Shown: one piece after another, positions 8,661 through 19,246 of the stretch
Layout: each line of letters opens with the position of its first letter
Numbering within the stretch: the first letter of the stretch is position 1
Assembly: GCA_004026145.2 (NCBI GenBank)
Contig: CP034983.1
Span: 12,061,212 to 12,125,211, forward strand
Origin: Takifugu bimaculatus
Lineage: Eukaryota; Chordata; Actinopteri; Tetraodontiformes; Tetraodontidae
Direction: 5' to 3'
DNA length: 64,000 nucleotides
The notes under the pieces: model-generated
Databases searched by the model: none
The model's input: the letters and a program-made list of their open reading frames with translations, nothing else
Told to the model about the DNA's origin: nothing
Position numbers and translations under genes: made by a program

Positions 8661-10635
8661 GGCGGTGAGTGACATTGAGTCGGAATGGGCCATGTTCCGC
8701 TCCGTCATTGTCGAGGCGGCTGTCGCGAGCTGTGGCTGCAAGGCCGCTGGTGCCGGTCGTGGCGGTAATCCCTGTACCCGATGGTGGACACCAGAGGTGA
8801 GAGCAGTCGTCAGGCTGAAGAAAGAGGCCTACAGGTCATGGCTGGTCTGTGGGTCTCCGGAAGCAGCTGACCAGTACAGGTTGGCTAAGCAGGTTGCGGC
8901 CGCGACAGTCGCGGAGGCAAAAACTCGGGCATGGGAGGAGTTCGGTGAAGCTATGGAAGAAGACTTTCGGTCTGCTCCGAGAAGATTCTGGCAAACTGCC
9001 CAGCGCCTTAGGGGCGCCCACAACCGCAACTCGCCCACACCGTGTTAGGTGTGCGTGGGGAGCTGCTGACGTCTCCTGGAACAATTATCCGGCGGTGGAA
9101 GAAATACTTCCAGGAGCTCCTCAATCCTACCAACACGTATCCTCAAGGTGGAACAGAGTCGGATGACCAGGAGGTGGACCATCCAATTTCCGAAGCGGAA
9201 GTTGCCAAGGTAGTGAAACAGCTGCCTGGCGGCGGATGAGATCCGCCCTGGGGTATCTTAAGGCTCTGGATGTTGTAGGGCTGTCCTGGTTGACACGCCT
9301 CTGCAACATTGCGTGGGCAATGTTGCAGAGGCCTCTGCAACATTGCGGGGGCAGTGCCCTTGGACTGGCAGACCAGGGGGGTGGTCCCTAGTTTAAGAGT
9401 GGGGACCAGAGGGTGTGTTCCAACTATAGGGGGATCACACTCCTCAGCCTCCCTGGGAAAGTCTATGCCAGGGTGCTGGAAAAGAGGATTAGACTGATAG
9501 TTAAACCTCTGATCGAGGAGGAACAATGTGGGTTTCGCCCCGGTCGTGGAACCACGGATCACCTCTTTACCCTTGCTGGGGTGCTTGAGGGGAGTTGGGA
9601 GTTTGCCCCACCAGTCCACATGTGCTTTGTGGACTTGGAAAAGGCTTATGACCGGGTCCCCAGGAGCATTCTGTCGGGGGGGCTCTGGGAGTATGGGGTG
9701 GAAGGTCCCTTGATAAGGGCCATCCAGTCCCTGTACTAAAGGAGCAGGAGCTTGGTCCGGATAGCCGGTTGTAAGTCGGAGTAGTTCCCAGTGAGGGTTG
9801 GACTCCGCCAGGGCTGCCATTTGTCACCGGTTCTGTTCATAACTTTTATGGACAGAATTTCTAGGCGCAGCCGGGAAGTGGAGGGTGTCGAGTTCGGTGG
9901 GCGGAAGATCTCGTCGCTGCTTTTTGCGGATGACGTAGTTCTTCTGGCGCCATCGAACAGGGACCTCGAACAAATGCTGGGACGGTTCGCGACCGAGTGT
10001 GAAGCGGCAGAGATGCGGGTCAGCACCTCCAAGTCAGAGTCCATGGTCTTCGCTCGGAAAAAGATAGAGTGCCTTCTCTGGGTTGGGGAGGAGGTCCTGC
10101 CCCCGGTGGAGGAGTTCAAGTATCTCGGGATCTTGTTCACGAGTGAGGGTAGGATGGAACGGGAGATCGACAGGCAGATCGGAGCGGCGTCAGCAGTGAT
10201 GTGGGCACTTAACCGATCCGTCATGGTGAAGAAAGAGCTGAGCCGGAAGGCAAAGCTCTTGATTTACCGGTCGATCTACGTCCCAGTCCTCACCTATGGC
10301 CATCAACGCTGGGTAATGACCGAAAGATCGAGATCGCGGATACAAGCGGCTGAAATGAGTCTCCTCCGCAGGGTGGCCGGGCTCAGCCTTAGAGATAGGA
10401 TGAGAAGCTTGGACATCCGGGAGGAGCTCGGAATAGAACCGCTGCTTCTCCACATCGAGAGGAGTCAGTTGGGGTGGCACGGGCATCTGGCTAGGATGCC
10501 TTCCGGACGCCTCCCTTTAGAGGTGTTCTAGACATGTCCCACCGGAAGGCGGCCTCGTGGGCCGGCCCAGGACTAGGTGGAGAGACTACATCTCTTGCCT
10601 GGCTTGGGAGCGGCTGGGGGTTCCCCCGGAGGCTC
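8660..10635 (+). mobile_element. LINE (non-LTR) retrotransposon, ORF2 in broken frames
   Basis: Pieces in order: an endonuclease-RT linker (about 8675-9047, with TPEVRAVVRLKKEAYRSW); the RT start with NYRGITLLS and CGFRPGRGTTDH, VDLEKAYDRVP (9413-9736); a stop codon at 9737-9739; after a frame change the RT palm with SSLLFADDVVLLA (9791 on) and the C-terminal region, ending at a stop at 10529-10531. It is cut off at both ends; the endonuclease and 3' tail are absent. A local inverted duplication at 9297-9332 also disrupts it. The reading frame is dead. Confidence 0.8.
9297..9332. repeat. Perfect 16-bp hairpin inside LINE
   Basis: The arms GCCTCTGCAACATTGC (9297-9312) and its exact reverse complement (9317-9332) are separated by GTGG. 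A third, direct copy of the arm follows at once (about 9331-9346). It looks like a template-switch insertion rather than a functional RNA, because it interrupts the LINE coding frame. Confidence 0.75.
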
Positions 10636-11134
10636 CCCGTGACGTAACCACCCTCCACCGTCGAGCCTCCAATGCTGATAAAACCACGTGGGTCTGTTTC
10701 TTCGAGCAACAAACGACAAAATAAAGAGTAGTCTCTCGTTTTTTTGGATTGTCAGGTGAAACACTAACGTGGTTCTGATCACAATCCCGTGATCCGTTAG
10801 TCCAGTTTACCTCCAAAACACCGGCTACGGACCTCTGACACAGATTTAGCTAGTGTTCGCTAAAGCTAAAACTCTGAATATGAACAGGAGCAAATGCAGC
10901 ACACAGATGTTTCAAAGCTGATTTCACACATTTCATAATTTTATTATTGAAAAAAAAAGAAAGCAGGCAATGTTAGCAGGGGTGCATAATGATAACAGCT
11001 GGTGGGTTCTGGTGCAGTTCTGGAGGACTCTCACTTAGAATCTGGCCAGAAAAAGTACTTAAGCTAGCTTCGGACACGTGCACCACAAGGGTGCAGCACG
11101 TCCAATATGGCTGTATTGGTGCTGGAGCAGGACT
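10636..11134 (-). other. 3' UTR/flank of CD38-like copy A
   Basis: Lies between the LINE and the stop codon of copy A. It contains a minus-strand AATAAA at 10940-10945. Nothing else could be recognised. Confidence 0.5.
10940..10945 (-). terminator. Candidate polyadenylation signal, CD38-like copy A
   Basis: AATAAA on the minus strand about 190 nt beyond the stop codon at 11135-11137, in an AT-rich stretch. Confidence 0.5.
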
Positions 11135-13745
11135 TCACCAGCAGTCCGTGCAGGAGATGTTATTGTTGGAGGCACATTCATTAATGCGAGTTCTGCAGAG
11201 AGACACGAGACAGTCAGAACAGTGGGCTGGGGAACGGCTCCTCTGAAGCTGCCCGTATACTTACTCGCTCACTTCCTTGCATTCGTAGCCGATTTTTCTG
11301 TTCAGTTTCTGCCTTAATTTCTTTAAAGACTTGTTTGAGCAGGTGGACCTGAGCAGACCCAGAGCAGAACTTCAGGTTCTGGACATTTATATGGCAACAA
11401 CCTCAAACTGGTGACAGGAGAGAACCTAGAACCTTACATGGGTGTCGTCGCTGTGACAAGGACGACGGTCAACTTCTTGACCTTGGCGGAGTTCAACTTC
11501 AGAACCTCGACGCTCCCAAAAACACTGAAAACAACAGGACACATGTCAGAAAACACCATCTCCACCCATAAACTCGGAAGGTAGCGGAGGGACTGACCTC
11601 GATGTGTCGAAGGGGGTGGCGATGGATCCGTTTAGCATCACCGTGGCGTCACCACAGGCAGCCTCTGCAAACTGTACACAGATGAGGCCTTGAGAATTTT
11701 AGAGGAAACCATCCGTCTGCCTTCACCATGACAAACATTTAAACAACCGAACGGCGCCATTTTGAGATGATCTTTTCACGCCTGGTTAGTTAATCATGCC
11801 TTTGCATCTCCATCTTTAGCAACAGATGTGCACAACTGTATTACTACCCACATGCAGGTGTTTATAAGCCTCACACGGTGTGTCGTACATGTTGTAGTAC
11901 TTCCTCACAGCCTTGGCCAGCCTCAGAGCGAGAGTTAGGACTTCGGACCAGATGGAAAAAATAGGTGGGCCTGTCCGTACTTGCATGATCACATTCTTGG
12001 GAAACATACTTACTTCCCGGGTACTGTTCCTATACTACGCATTACTCCTGCCAGCTATGCTCCAAGTTTCCCAGGAGTGTTGTTGCTCTTACCATTGGAT
12101 TAAGTATGCATCAGATGTCCCCTGTCTGCTGGCGGGACATTTGGGTATCCCACAAAGAATTTCACCCCCGTCAGCAGCACCACTGGCAGAAAGTATGTGC
12201 TTTAAAGTACGAACTACCAAGTATAGATTCAGGAACTTGACCACTCGCACCAGACCAGAAGGGAGGGTCTAGATAGCCCTGGGAGCATGAGCTAATTTCT
12301 GTTATATAGAATCATCCTGAAGTATTCCTTATTCACCCCCTCGTTTGTTCAACTTTGTCCCTCCATCCGTGGGTTGCTGCAGCTCGCTCAGGAGAGCACC
12401 ATGTGACTCCATGGCGACCGGCACAAAGCCTCATTGAGGACCCAGACCAAGAGACCATTTTAGCATTCAGCCAGGATTTGTTTTGACTCTCGAGCACTGG
12501 AAACATTGTCAAATTGTTTTTATAAAATCACCAATCCTTCACTTACTTTAGTTGATCCTTGAGTCCAGAAGGAGCGAACCGGGTTGTTTTTGCAGGCATC
12601 CCATTTAGGGCAGCCGCTGGTGAACGTTTCTAGGTGACATCAGCAGATCAGCGTCACGTCAAAGGGATATAAATAAAATAAAACATTTCGAGTTGGGATA
12701 AAGCCTCAGCCTAATGTAATCACTCAGACTCTGCACTTGTCAAAAATTCCCAGATGCCAAATCAGTCAGTTAATAGTAACAATTAAAGTCATATTCGTGC
12801 ACAGCGCCAGCTCTCTACACAAACAGGCAGCCGGTTCAAAGGACTCAAGCTCTGATGTGCCGATAAATGAGTCAAGTTAGAACTCGTCCTGTAAGCGCAC
12901 CACAGCATCCTTCTGCTGTGTTACACATGTTAATAGCAGCTGAGAAACCTTCTGGTTTGGCTAATAATGAAGTTCTTGGTCTTACCACTGCTGCCCTCTT
13001 TTCCACACCAGATTAGGTTGTTCAACACCGACCCCAGCAGGGTGTCCTCCATCGTAACAAAACACTTTGTCTTATCATTGTAGGCATGGACCACATCCTT
13101 CGTTTTGCTCCAGAACATGGCCTAAACACCCCGCCAAAATGAAAGGTTCTATTTTGCCATGAGCGATCTGAGAGCTGCCACAGGTGGGTAACAGACAGGT
13201 GACGAATTGAGGTTACCTTGTTGGGTGGCGTTGTGATGGGGGCCACCTGAAACAGGGGATTGTAGGCATCTTTGGGAATTTTACAGGGGTCCCGCCCCAC
13301 ATACGCTTGCTCAAACGTGCTCCATATTCTTTCACAGTCGTTCCTGCAGGGAATAAAAGATCTTCCTTATCTTTAAGACCCCGTTAACAGCTCCCACTGG
13401 AACTTCTTTCCGTATTTTTAAGTTTGTCTACAGATTTATACTCAACATTCAATTGTGTAAGTACTGAAACTGCTTGTTTGAGTATTTAAACCATGCAGCG
13501 CTCACATTAAACAGTCCACCTGCAGAAAGCTCAGAATAAAAGGCCTCTTGTGTGATTTTCTGCAGGTCTGCGGTGCATTCTGTGATCCCAGTCTTGACTT
13601 ACCCGTTGTACTGGTGACACCTGGCGATAAAAGTCTCTTTAAACATCTGTTGGGGTGGTTTCCGACTGAGTGTCACTCCCAACGTGGTCTCGACCACCAG
13701 CACCAGCAGCAGCACCACAGCCGCGATGCAGACCCGTCGCTTCAT
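11135..13745 (-). CDS. CD38-like ADP-ribosyl cyclase/cADPR hydrolase, copy A (complete, 8 exons)
   Basis: Coding exons on the minus strand: 13745-13603, 13343-13217, 13121-12986, 12629-12547, 11671-11598, 11524-11438, 11348-11265, 11192-11135. All introns are GT-AG and the 792-nt CDS gives 263 aa. Tail MKRR, membrane anchor about residues 5-25, then the cyclase ectodomain: type II topology, with no C-terminal hydrophobic GPI signal, so CD38-like rather than BST1-like. Catalytic equivalents are present: W94 (FWSKTKD, human W125), E115 (TMEDTLLG, E146), W157 (RSFWTQ, W189), E194 (FGSVEV, E226). Odd: the residue equal to human C119 is Pro88 (TTPPNK) although its partner C201 is kept (C169); an extra Cys110 exists, and Val189 replaces T221. 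The enzyme uses NAD outside the cell or in the organelle lumen. The start is the ATG at 13745 because an upstream in-frame TGA precludes a longer reading frame. Confidence 0.9.
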
Positions 13746-13836
13746 CCCTCTCTTCTGCCGACTCACTCTGGAAGTCGCCTTGGCTGTTGGCAAGACGCAG
13801 TCCGCCTTCTGTCACCCGAGCGCTCGTGCACGCTGT

Positions 13837-13867
13837 CTTATATGCGGCATCCCCCGCCGTGACGTCA
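13837..13867 (-). promoter_or_regulatory. CRE + TATA promoter of CD38-like copy A
   Basis: Minus-strand TGACGTCA (13860-13867) and TATAAG (13837-13842), 16 bp apart as in copy C and about 92 bp before the ATG. A full CRE this close to a TATA box suggests CREB/ATF-responsive transcription; this is inferred from sequence only. Confidence 0.65.
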
Positions 13868-14499
13868 CTGCCCCAACGCTCCCGTTACGTTCGACGGGAA
13901 AGTCGGACCATTATCGGTGTGACATTAAACTGAAACCAAAGTTAATAAGATTACTGGAACCACACTGCACTCTTGGTTGCAACAGAGTGGCGAGAACCTT
14001 TCGGGCTCTTTAGTTACTTATGCAAAAAATAAATAAAAGGTTGAGACATTTATCTAAACTGCTGCTGTTGAACACACCCTCGCGGACGTTTCCTTTTAAT
14101 CCTTTTTAAGAATTAAGACTATCAATGAAGAAAAGAAGTTGCGTGCATGAGTTTATCATTAACAGGTTAAAAGTGAAGAAAACGGTAGTTTAGCAGGTTT
14201 TAGCTCGTGTCTTTTTTGTATTAAATGCATCGTGTATAACTTAATAATTGAAAATGTTGAATACACATCTGCCCTGAAAGTGAGAGTGACCCACAGCCAA
14301 AACCTCAGTCCTGACACCTCCGGTTGTGTTGCATGTTCTCACTCATATGTTACAGAAACACCACGGTTGGATTAACACGTTTCACAAGTGAGAAACGTGA
14401 CCTTTGAGTCGATTATTAAGCAGCATATTTACTTTGAAAGTTCTGCCGTAGGTGGGATCTGTAAAGGTCAGAGACTCCTGTTCCGACATGCGCAGGACT

Positions 14500-15352
14500 T
14501 TCAAGTTAGCGTGAGGACCTCTTCCTCTTCTTCATCATCTGAATCAGGCTCACCGACCGGTTCTGCTTCAGTGTTGATGCCGGCTTTTGTGAAAGCTCTT
14601 CCAATACATGAAGATGGTATCATAGCCCATGCGGCTACAATCCACCCACATATGGTGGCATAACTTGCCCGCCGCTCCCTCATAGATGTGGCTGGGCGCG
14701 GTTATCTTGTCGCAGCTGTAGGTGCGGAAGATGGCCGCCCTCTCCTGGTAATCCGCGGGCAGCCGCTGCGCAACAGCTGTCCTTGTGCGTATGGAGAGAT
14801 GCTGCCTCCTCATGAAGCAAAAACACCACGACGGACCTCCTTGGAAGTGCTCAATGTCCATTTCTTCAGCAGTCGCTTTGGCCTTTGGTGACAGTAGAGA
14901 CGCCCCTTCCGGTTGTTCGCTGTTCCACAACCAACTATTCCACTCGGTCTTCCAGCTCGGGCCACCTTGCTTTGTTCCCGCGGAAACACAGCTTTGTCGT
15001 CTTCACTTTCGTTCACTTTCTTGTTTTCTCCACTTTCTGACCATGGACTCATTTACATTAAAATGTCTCGCAGCTGCTCGATTGCCATTTTCAGCCGCAT
15101 TTTCGATGGCCTGCAGTTTAAAGTAAGCCTCATAGGCGTGTTGCTTGACCGGCGCCATTTTAGGGGATCCTTACGTGTAGGTGTGCCGCTAATCGATTGG
15201 CGGACCCTTTACAGTAGTGCACCTACCAAAGGCGCACAGCAGATTTTGGAACTCAGTCCACACACAAGGCGCAACATATTAAAAGGCGCACTATCGATTT
15301 TTGAGAAAATCTCAGTGTTTTAGGTGCGCCTTATAGTCGTGAAAACACGGTA
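14500..15352 (-). mobile_element. Internally deleted pogo/Tigger-like DNA transposon (unit 2)
   Basis: Twin of the element at 1190-2040, with the same missing DDE core. The HTH-region frame is 14568-14930 and the C-terminal frame 14501-14683. The terminal sequence ends near 15352. The shared deletion shows that it was already defective before the tandem duplication. Confidence 0.65.
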
Positions 15353-15508
15353 CAAGAAACCAAAAGAACTCTTGAGTGTCTCTGTTTCCAATGTTGCCAT
15401 TGCTGTGATGCAGGGCCACGATCAGTTTAACACTATCTTATGCAAAGCATTATGGGATACATGGAGTGCTCCGAATAGGGTACAGCACTGACACTGGTTT
15501 TGGCTCAC

Positions 15509-16810
15509 CGGTCGTTGTCTGCGCACGTCCAGCGGAAACCTCAAGACCGGAGGATTTCGATCAGGTCTAAGACGGATCCTCGACTACAGGATTTCCTGAG
15601 ATGGAAAAACAACTCCTCACTCCTCTTTAGCTCCAGCAAATGTATTCAGAATCAGCCTCTTGGCATCCCAAAGTTTGGCGTTTTAGTCCTCAGGGGATGA
15701 GTAACCTGATGAGTTTCATTTATAACTGTTTCCTTACATGAAGGGTCCGTCCCGATCGGTCACCACCTTTATGTTGACATGATCCACCCTGCAGGGGTCC
15801 AGACTGTCCAGCTCAACACTTCCAAACATGCTGCGAGAACAAAACACAATCATTTCTGATCAAACACATTCGCCACAGATGTGCTTCGGTACCTTTCCCT
15901 ATTGAAGGCGTAGAAGACGGAGCCGTTGAGCAGCACGGTGACGTTCCCACAGGCCATTTCTGCAAACTGAGACATGAGGGACATCATGTGAGGCCAACGT
16001 TTCACTCTGGCGTGCGTGAATAACGGCCGGACGCTCACATTTTGGGAAGCTCGGCGCCACAGAGAGTACACTGGATGGCGTTCACAGGCTGACCAGCCGG
16101 GACAGGAACCAAAGTCAAAGCCTGTGAAAAGCATCGACATCAGTAACGATGTCGTTTTTTTTGTAAATCAAGCATCATTGAAGATGTGGCAGTGGTGCGT
16201 TGACGTGTTGGAAAGTTATTCAAAACCACATTCACAGTAAATCCTTGAGGAGCACAGCTGCAGCTTCCTGAGCGATGGTTGAATTGGGCGTACACGTAAA
16301 AAACAAATCCCTTGCGGCGTGTCTGTGTGCTAGTTTGTTAGACAGCAAAGATTTTTTAGCGTTTGAGGTTGCATCTCTGCAGCAGGCCATCAGATTCTGG
16401 TTAATTTGAACATCAGCAGCATCCCAGATGTGCTATAATGTGTTTTTCTACCGTCATTGTCTTCTTGTCCACACCACAGGAGGTCATTGAACATGTAGCC
16501 GGCTAGCGTGTCCTCTAGTGTCCAGAAGTACCGTAAAGCTGCAACGAAGGTCTGCACGAAGGTCTTGGTCTTACTCCAGAAGAGGAACTAAACAGAACAG
16601 AAGAAAAGCCCTCATTTACAGATAGTTAGCCTGATGGTGTGTCAGTAATTCAGACCTTAAGCAGAACTCTTGCTCACCCGACCACAGGGAAGAGCCCAGG
16701 CTTGTGCCATAGCGTAAAACATGTGTCAATAATCCTCCACTGTTGTGTTACAAGGAGTCTGACGGCAGACGGCCTCCTCAAAGTGTCTCCAGATGCTCTC
16801 GCAGTCATAT
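15509..16810 (-). pseudogene. CD38-like paralogue D, exons 2-7, two nonsense codons
   Basis: Exons on the minus strand: exon 2 16810-16678; exon 3 16587-16452; exon 4 16121-16039; exon 5 15966-15893; exon 6 15830-15738; exon 7 15595-15509. All have AG acceptors and GT donors, with phases matching copy A. Catalytic blocks: LFWSKTK, TLEDTLAGY, VYSLWRRAS, FGSVEL. Both C119 (PCGR) and C201 (MACGN) equivalents are present. TGA replaces CGA at 16726-16728 (exon 2) and at 15541-15543 (exon 7); unit 1 keeps CGA at both. Exon 4, lost in unit 1, is intact here. No exon 1 was found before TBCC and no exon 8 before or after the pogo element. Confidence 0.8.
16140..16410. other. Intron 3 segment of paralogue D, absent from unit 1
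   Basis: This stretch, plus the first part of exon 4 (up to about 16106), is what unit 1 lacks at 2791. I see no transposon signature in it, and it contains the exon 4 acceptor side, so the difference is a deletion in unit 1 rather than an insertion in unit 2. Confidence 0.65.
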
Positions 16811-16994
16811 CTGCATGTAAAGTTCAGTTATATTCCTCATCACAGCTGTTTTAATACCTCAAACAACAGAAATTCTTTTTTGGGTGTAAAATTTGGCTAT
16901 TTGCTTTGGTTTCTTTGATGGCACGAAGACTCTTGTTTAGTCGTTGTTGTTAGGGTTCAAACTTCTCCAAGTTTCCTTCTTTAAATATGAGTAA

Positions 16995-18843
16995 CCTCCC
17001 CAACTGGAAAGAACCAAATCTGATGACTATGCTGCAGACTGTGTGGCGTTTGCCATGGTTAAGGTAGTGGCATATCACGTGTCGACCACTCAGGATGCTG
17101 CAACGCCGGGCTGTCGGTCGCTAGCAAGAAGGTAACGGCTTACACGTTCCTCAACCTGGCCGGCCCAGAAGCTCTGGATAAACTCGACACATTCGACTTT
17201 GAGAGGGAAGAGGATCGCGAGGACCTCGACGTCCTCGTACAGAAGTTTGACCAGCTCTGCCTGCCAGTGAAAAACGTAATTATGGACAGACATGCATTCA
17301 ACACAACCAACCAGAAACAACAGGAGTCTTTCCAGTCTTATGTTGCCACGCTGAAGGTAATGGCCAAGAAATGTGACTTTGGTGCGCTACATGAAGAACT
17401 GGTTGGGAACCGTCTGGTTTGCGGCATCCACGATGACAGGGTCCGCGCCCAGCTCTTAAAACAGAAAACGTTGAAATCTGCATGCTGCATGAACGGTTGG
17501 GGAGGGCCAACAGAGAAATAAAGAAGGAAGCGGAGGTGTGCACGGTCCACTTCAACCAGTGTACAAACTGAGGTGGTCAACATGCACCCCAGCGCAGCAA
17601 ATGTCCTGCTTTTAACAAGTGCTGTAATGTCTGCAGAAAACCCAACCACTTTTCGAGATGCTGCAGATCAGGAAAACCACCGGGCACCATCAGACCAGCA
17701 CGGCCCCTGTCCCCCACTGCACACAAGGGCTGATACACGTACGTGAGTGAGCTTGACGCACAGCCGACACAAGCGCCAGCTGATGTGTTTCACACTGAGA
17801 GCGTGGAAATGTTTTACTGCGAAAGCATAGACCAACCACAGGATGTGTGTGACCGAGATGAAAGGTTTGCTAAGCTATCTGCATGCAACACGGGCAGGCA
17901 GCTACGTGTAAAGATTGACACTGGGGCCAAATGTAACGTAATATCCAGGGCGCTCCTGCAGCACACTGACCCCACTGCCCGCATTAATCCCGACAAGAAG
18001 GCAAATCTTGTTGCCTACGGGGGTCACAATATTCAGACTCTTGGTGCAGCAGATGTGAATTTAACCTGCGGCCTACTGCAATTTCAAATTGTGGACAGAA
18101 ACATCAAGCCCTTGCTGGGTCTCAGAGACAGTGTCAGACTGGGTTTTGTGACTTTTGGTCCGGAAGTGCATGCCCTCACCCAGCAGGAACCACCTGGGCT
18201 ATTGGAATACAAAGACCTCTTCAACAATGACACCATCGGCAAACTGCCTGTAGTGTACCACATGCGCCTTGATCACTCCGTGCCCCCCACCATATGTGCC
18301 CCGAGGCGGGTGCCACTGGCCATGAGGGACAAAATCGTGGCAGAACTGCAGAGAATGACTAACATGGAGGTCATCACACCAATCCAGGAACACACTGAAT
18401 GGGTTTCAGCAATGGTGGCCGCGAAGAAAAAAGACGGCACCATCAGACTATGCATTGACCCTGTCAACCTTAACAAGGCCCTCCTCTGGCCCCATCACCC
18501 CCTGAAGACTGTGGAGGAGGTGATCACTGACATGCCAGATGCCAAAATGTTCAGCATTCTGGATGCAAAGTGTGGCTTCTGGCAGGTGCCACTCAGCGAG
18601 GAATCCTCAAGACTCACCACCTTCATGACCCCAGTGGGCTGCTACACCTTCCTACGCATGCCCTATGGCATCACCACGGGCAGTGAGGTCTTCCAAAGGT
18701 GCATGGAGCAGCTATTTGAGGGACAGCCATGCGCGATCGAGATTGACGACAACCTCGTGTGGGGCCGCTCTAGGGAGGATGCTGTGCATTTAAGTGTGTT
18801 TTGTCTGAAAAATCTACTCTCACATAAATGCACATATTACTGA
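16995..18843 (+). mobile_element. Truncated Ty3/gypsy-like retrotransposon, gag-pol (unit 2)
   Basis: Twin of 3370-5218, with the same end points. The gag-like segment is at about 17130-17518 and pol at 17743-18843. Truncation directly after the reverse transcriptase DD box and the lack of LTRs are shared, so the element was already incomplete when the unit duplicated. Confidence 0.8.
17743..18843 (+). pseudogene. Truncated pol (protease + partial reverse transcriptase), unit 2
   Basis: 366-codon open frame opening at GTG. The protease DTGA motif and the RT palm are present; thumb, RNase H and integrase are missing. It is open in both units despite being truncated, which fits a young duplication rather than selection. 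Confidence 0.75.
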
Positions 18844-19029
18844 TGCAGCATTTCTCCAGTCTTCCTGATCCATAGGGTCCATCAAGACCTGAAGGTTGAG
18901 GTCAGAGCTCCGTACAAGGCTGCACCTGGGCCCAAGGACGTGTTTTCTAATCCCATCGACGCCTTCTAACGTAGAGCAACTTTAGACCAGTTCCAATATG
19001 GCTATAATAACCTGTATATTACTGATGCT

Positions 19030-19246
19030 CTCTGTATATGTGGCATCTACTGCAGGTCTGTCCATCCCAGGGAGAGGAGCCCTCATCTGTGGCTCTCCCG
19101 GTTTCTTCTTTCTCCCTAAATGGGGATTATTTAAGTGTTTCTGAGCCATTTCAAGGGTCTAAGGACAGAGGGTGTCACAACTGTAGAGCCCTCCGAGGCA
19201 GCAAAGATGGTGATTTGGGGCTCTAAATAAACTTGACTTGAAGGAG
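19030..19246 (+). repeat. Dispersed teleost-type repeat tail (unit 2)
   Basis: Counterpart of 5395-5595, with about 18 extra bp before the AATAAACTTGACTTG end. Confidence 0.45.

Noticed and set aside
13599..13793. Longer N terminus for CD38-like copy A starting at 13793
   Set aside because: That codon is TTG and an in-frame TGA lies a few codons upstream with no ATG between; the ATG at 13745 is the first usable start.
15850..16140. Single 96-codon minus-strand frame read as one protein
   Set aside because: It runs through exon 4, an intron and exon 5 of paralogue D; the GTGAGC donor and TCTCAG acceptor split it.
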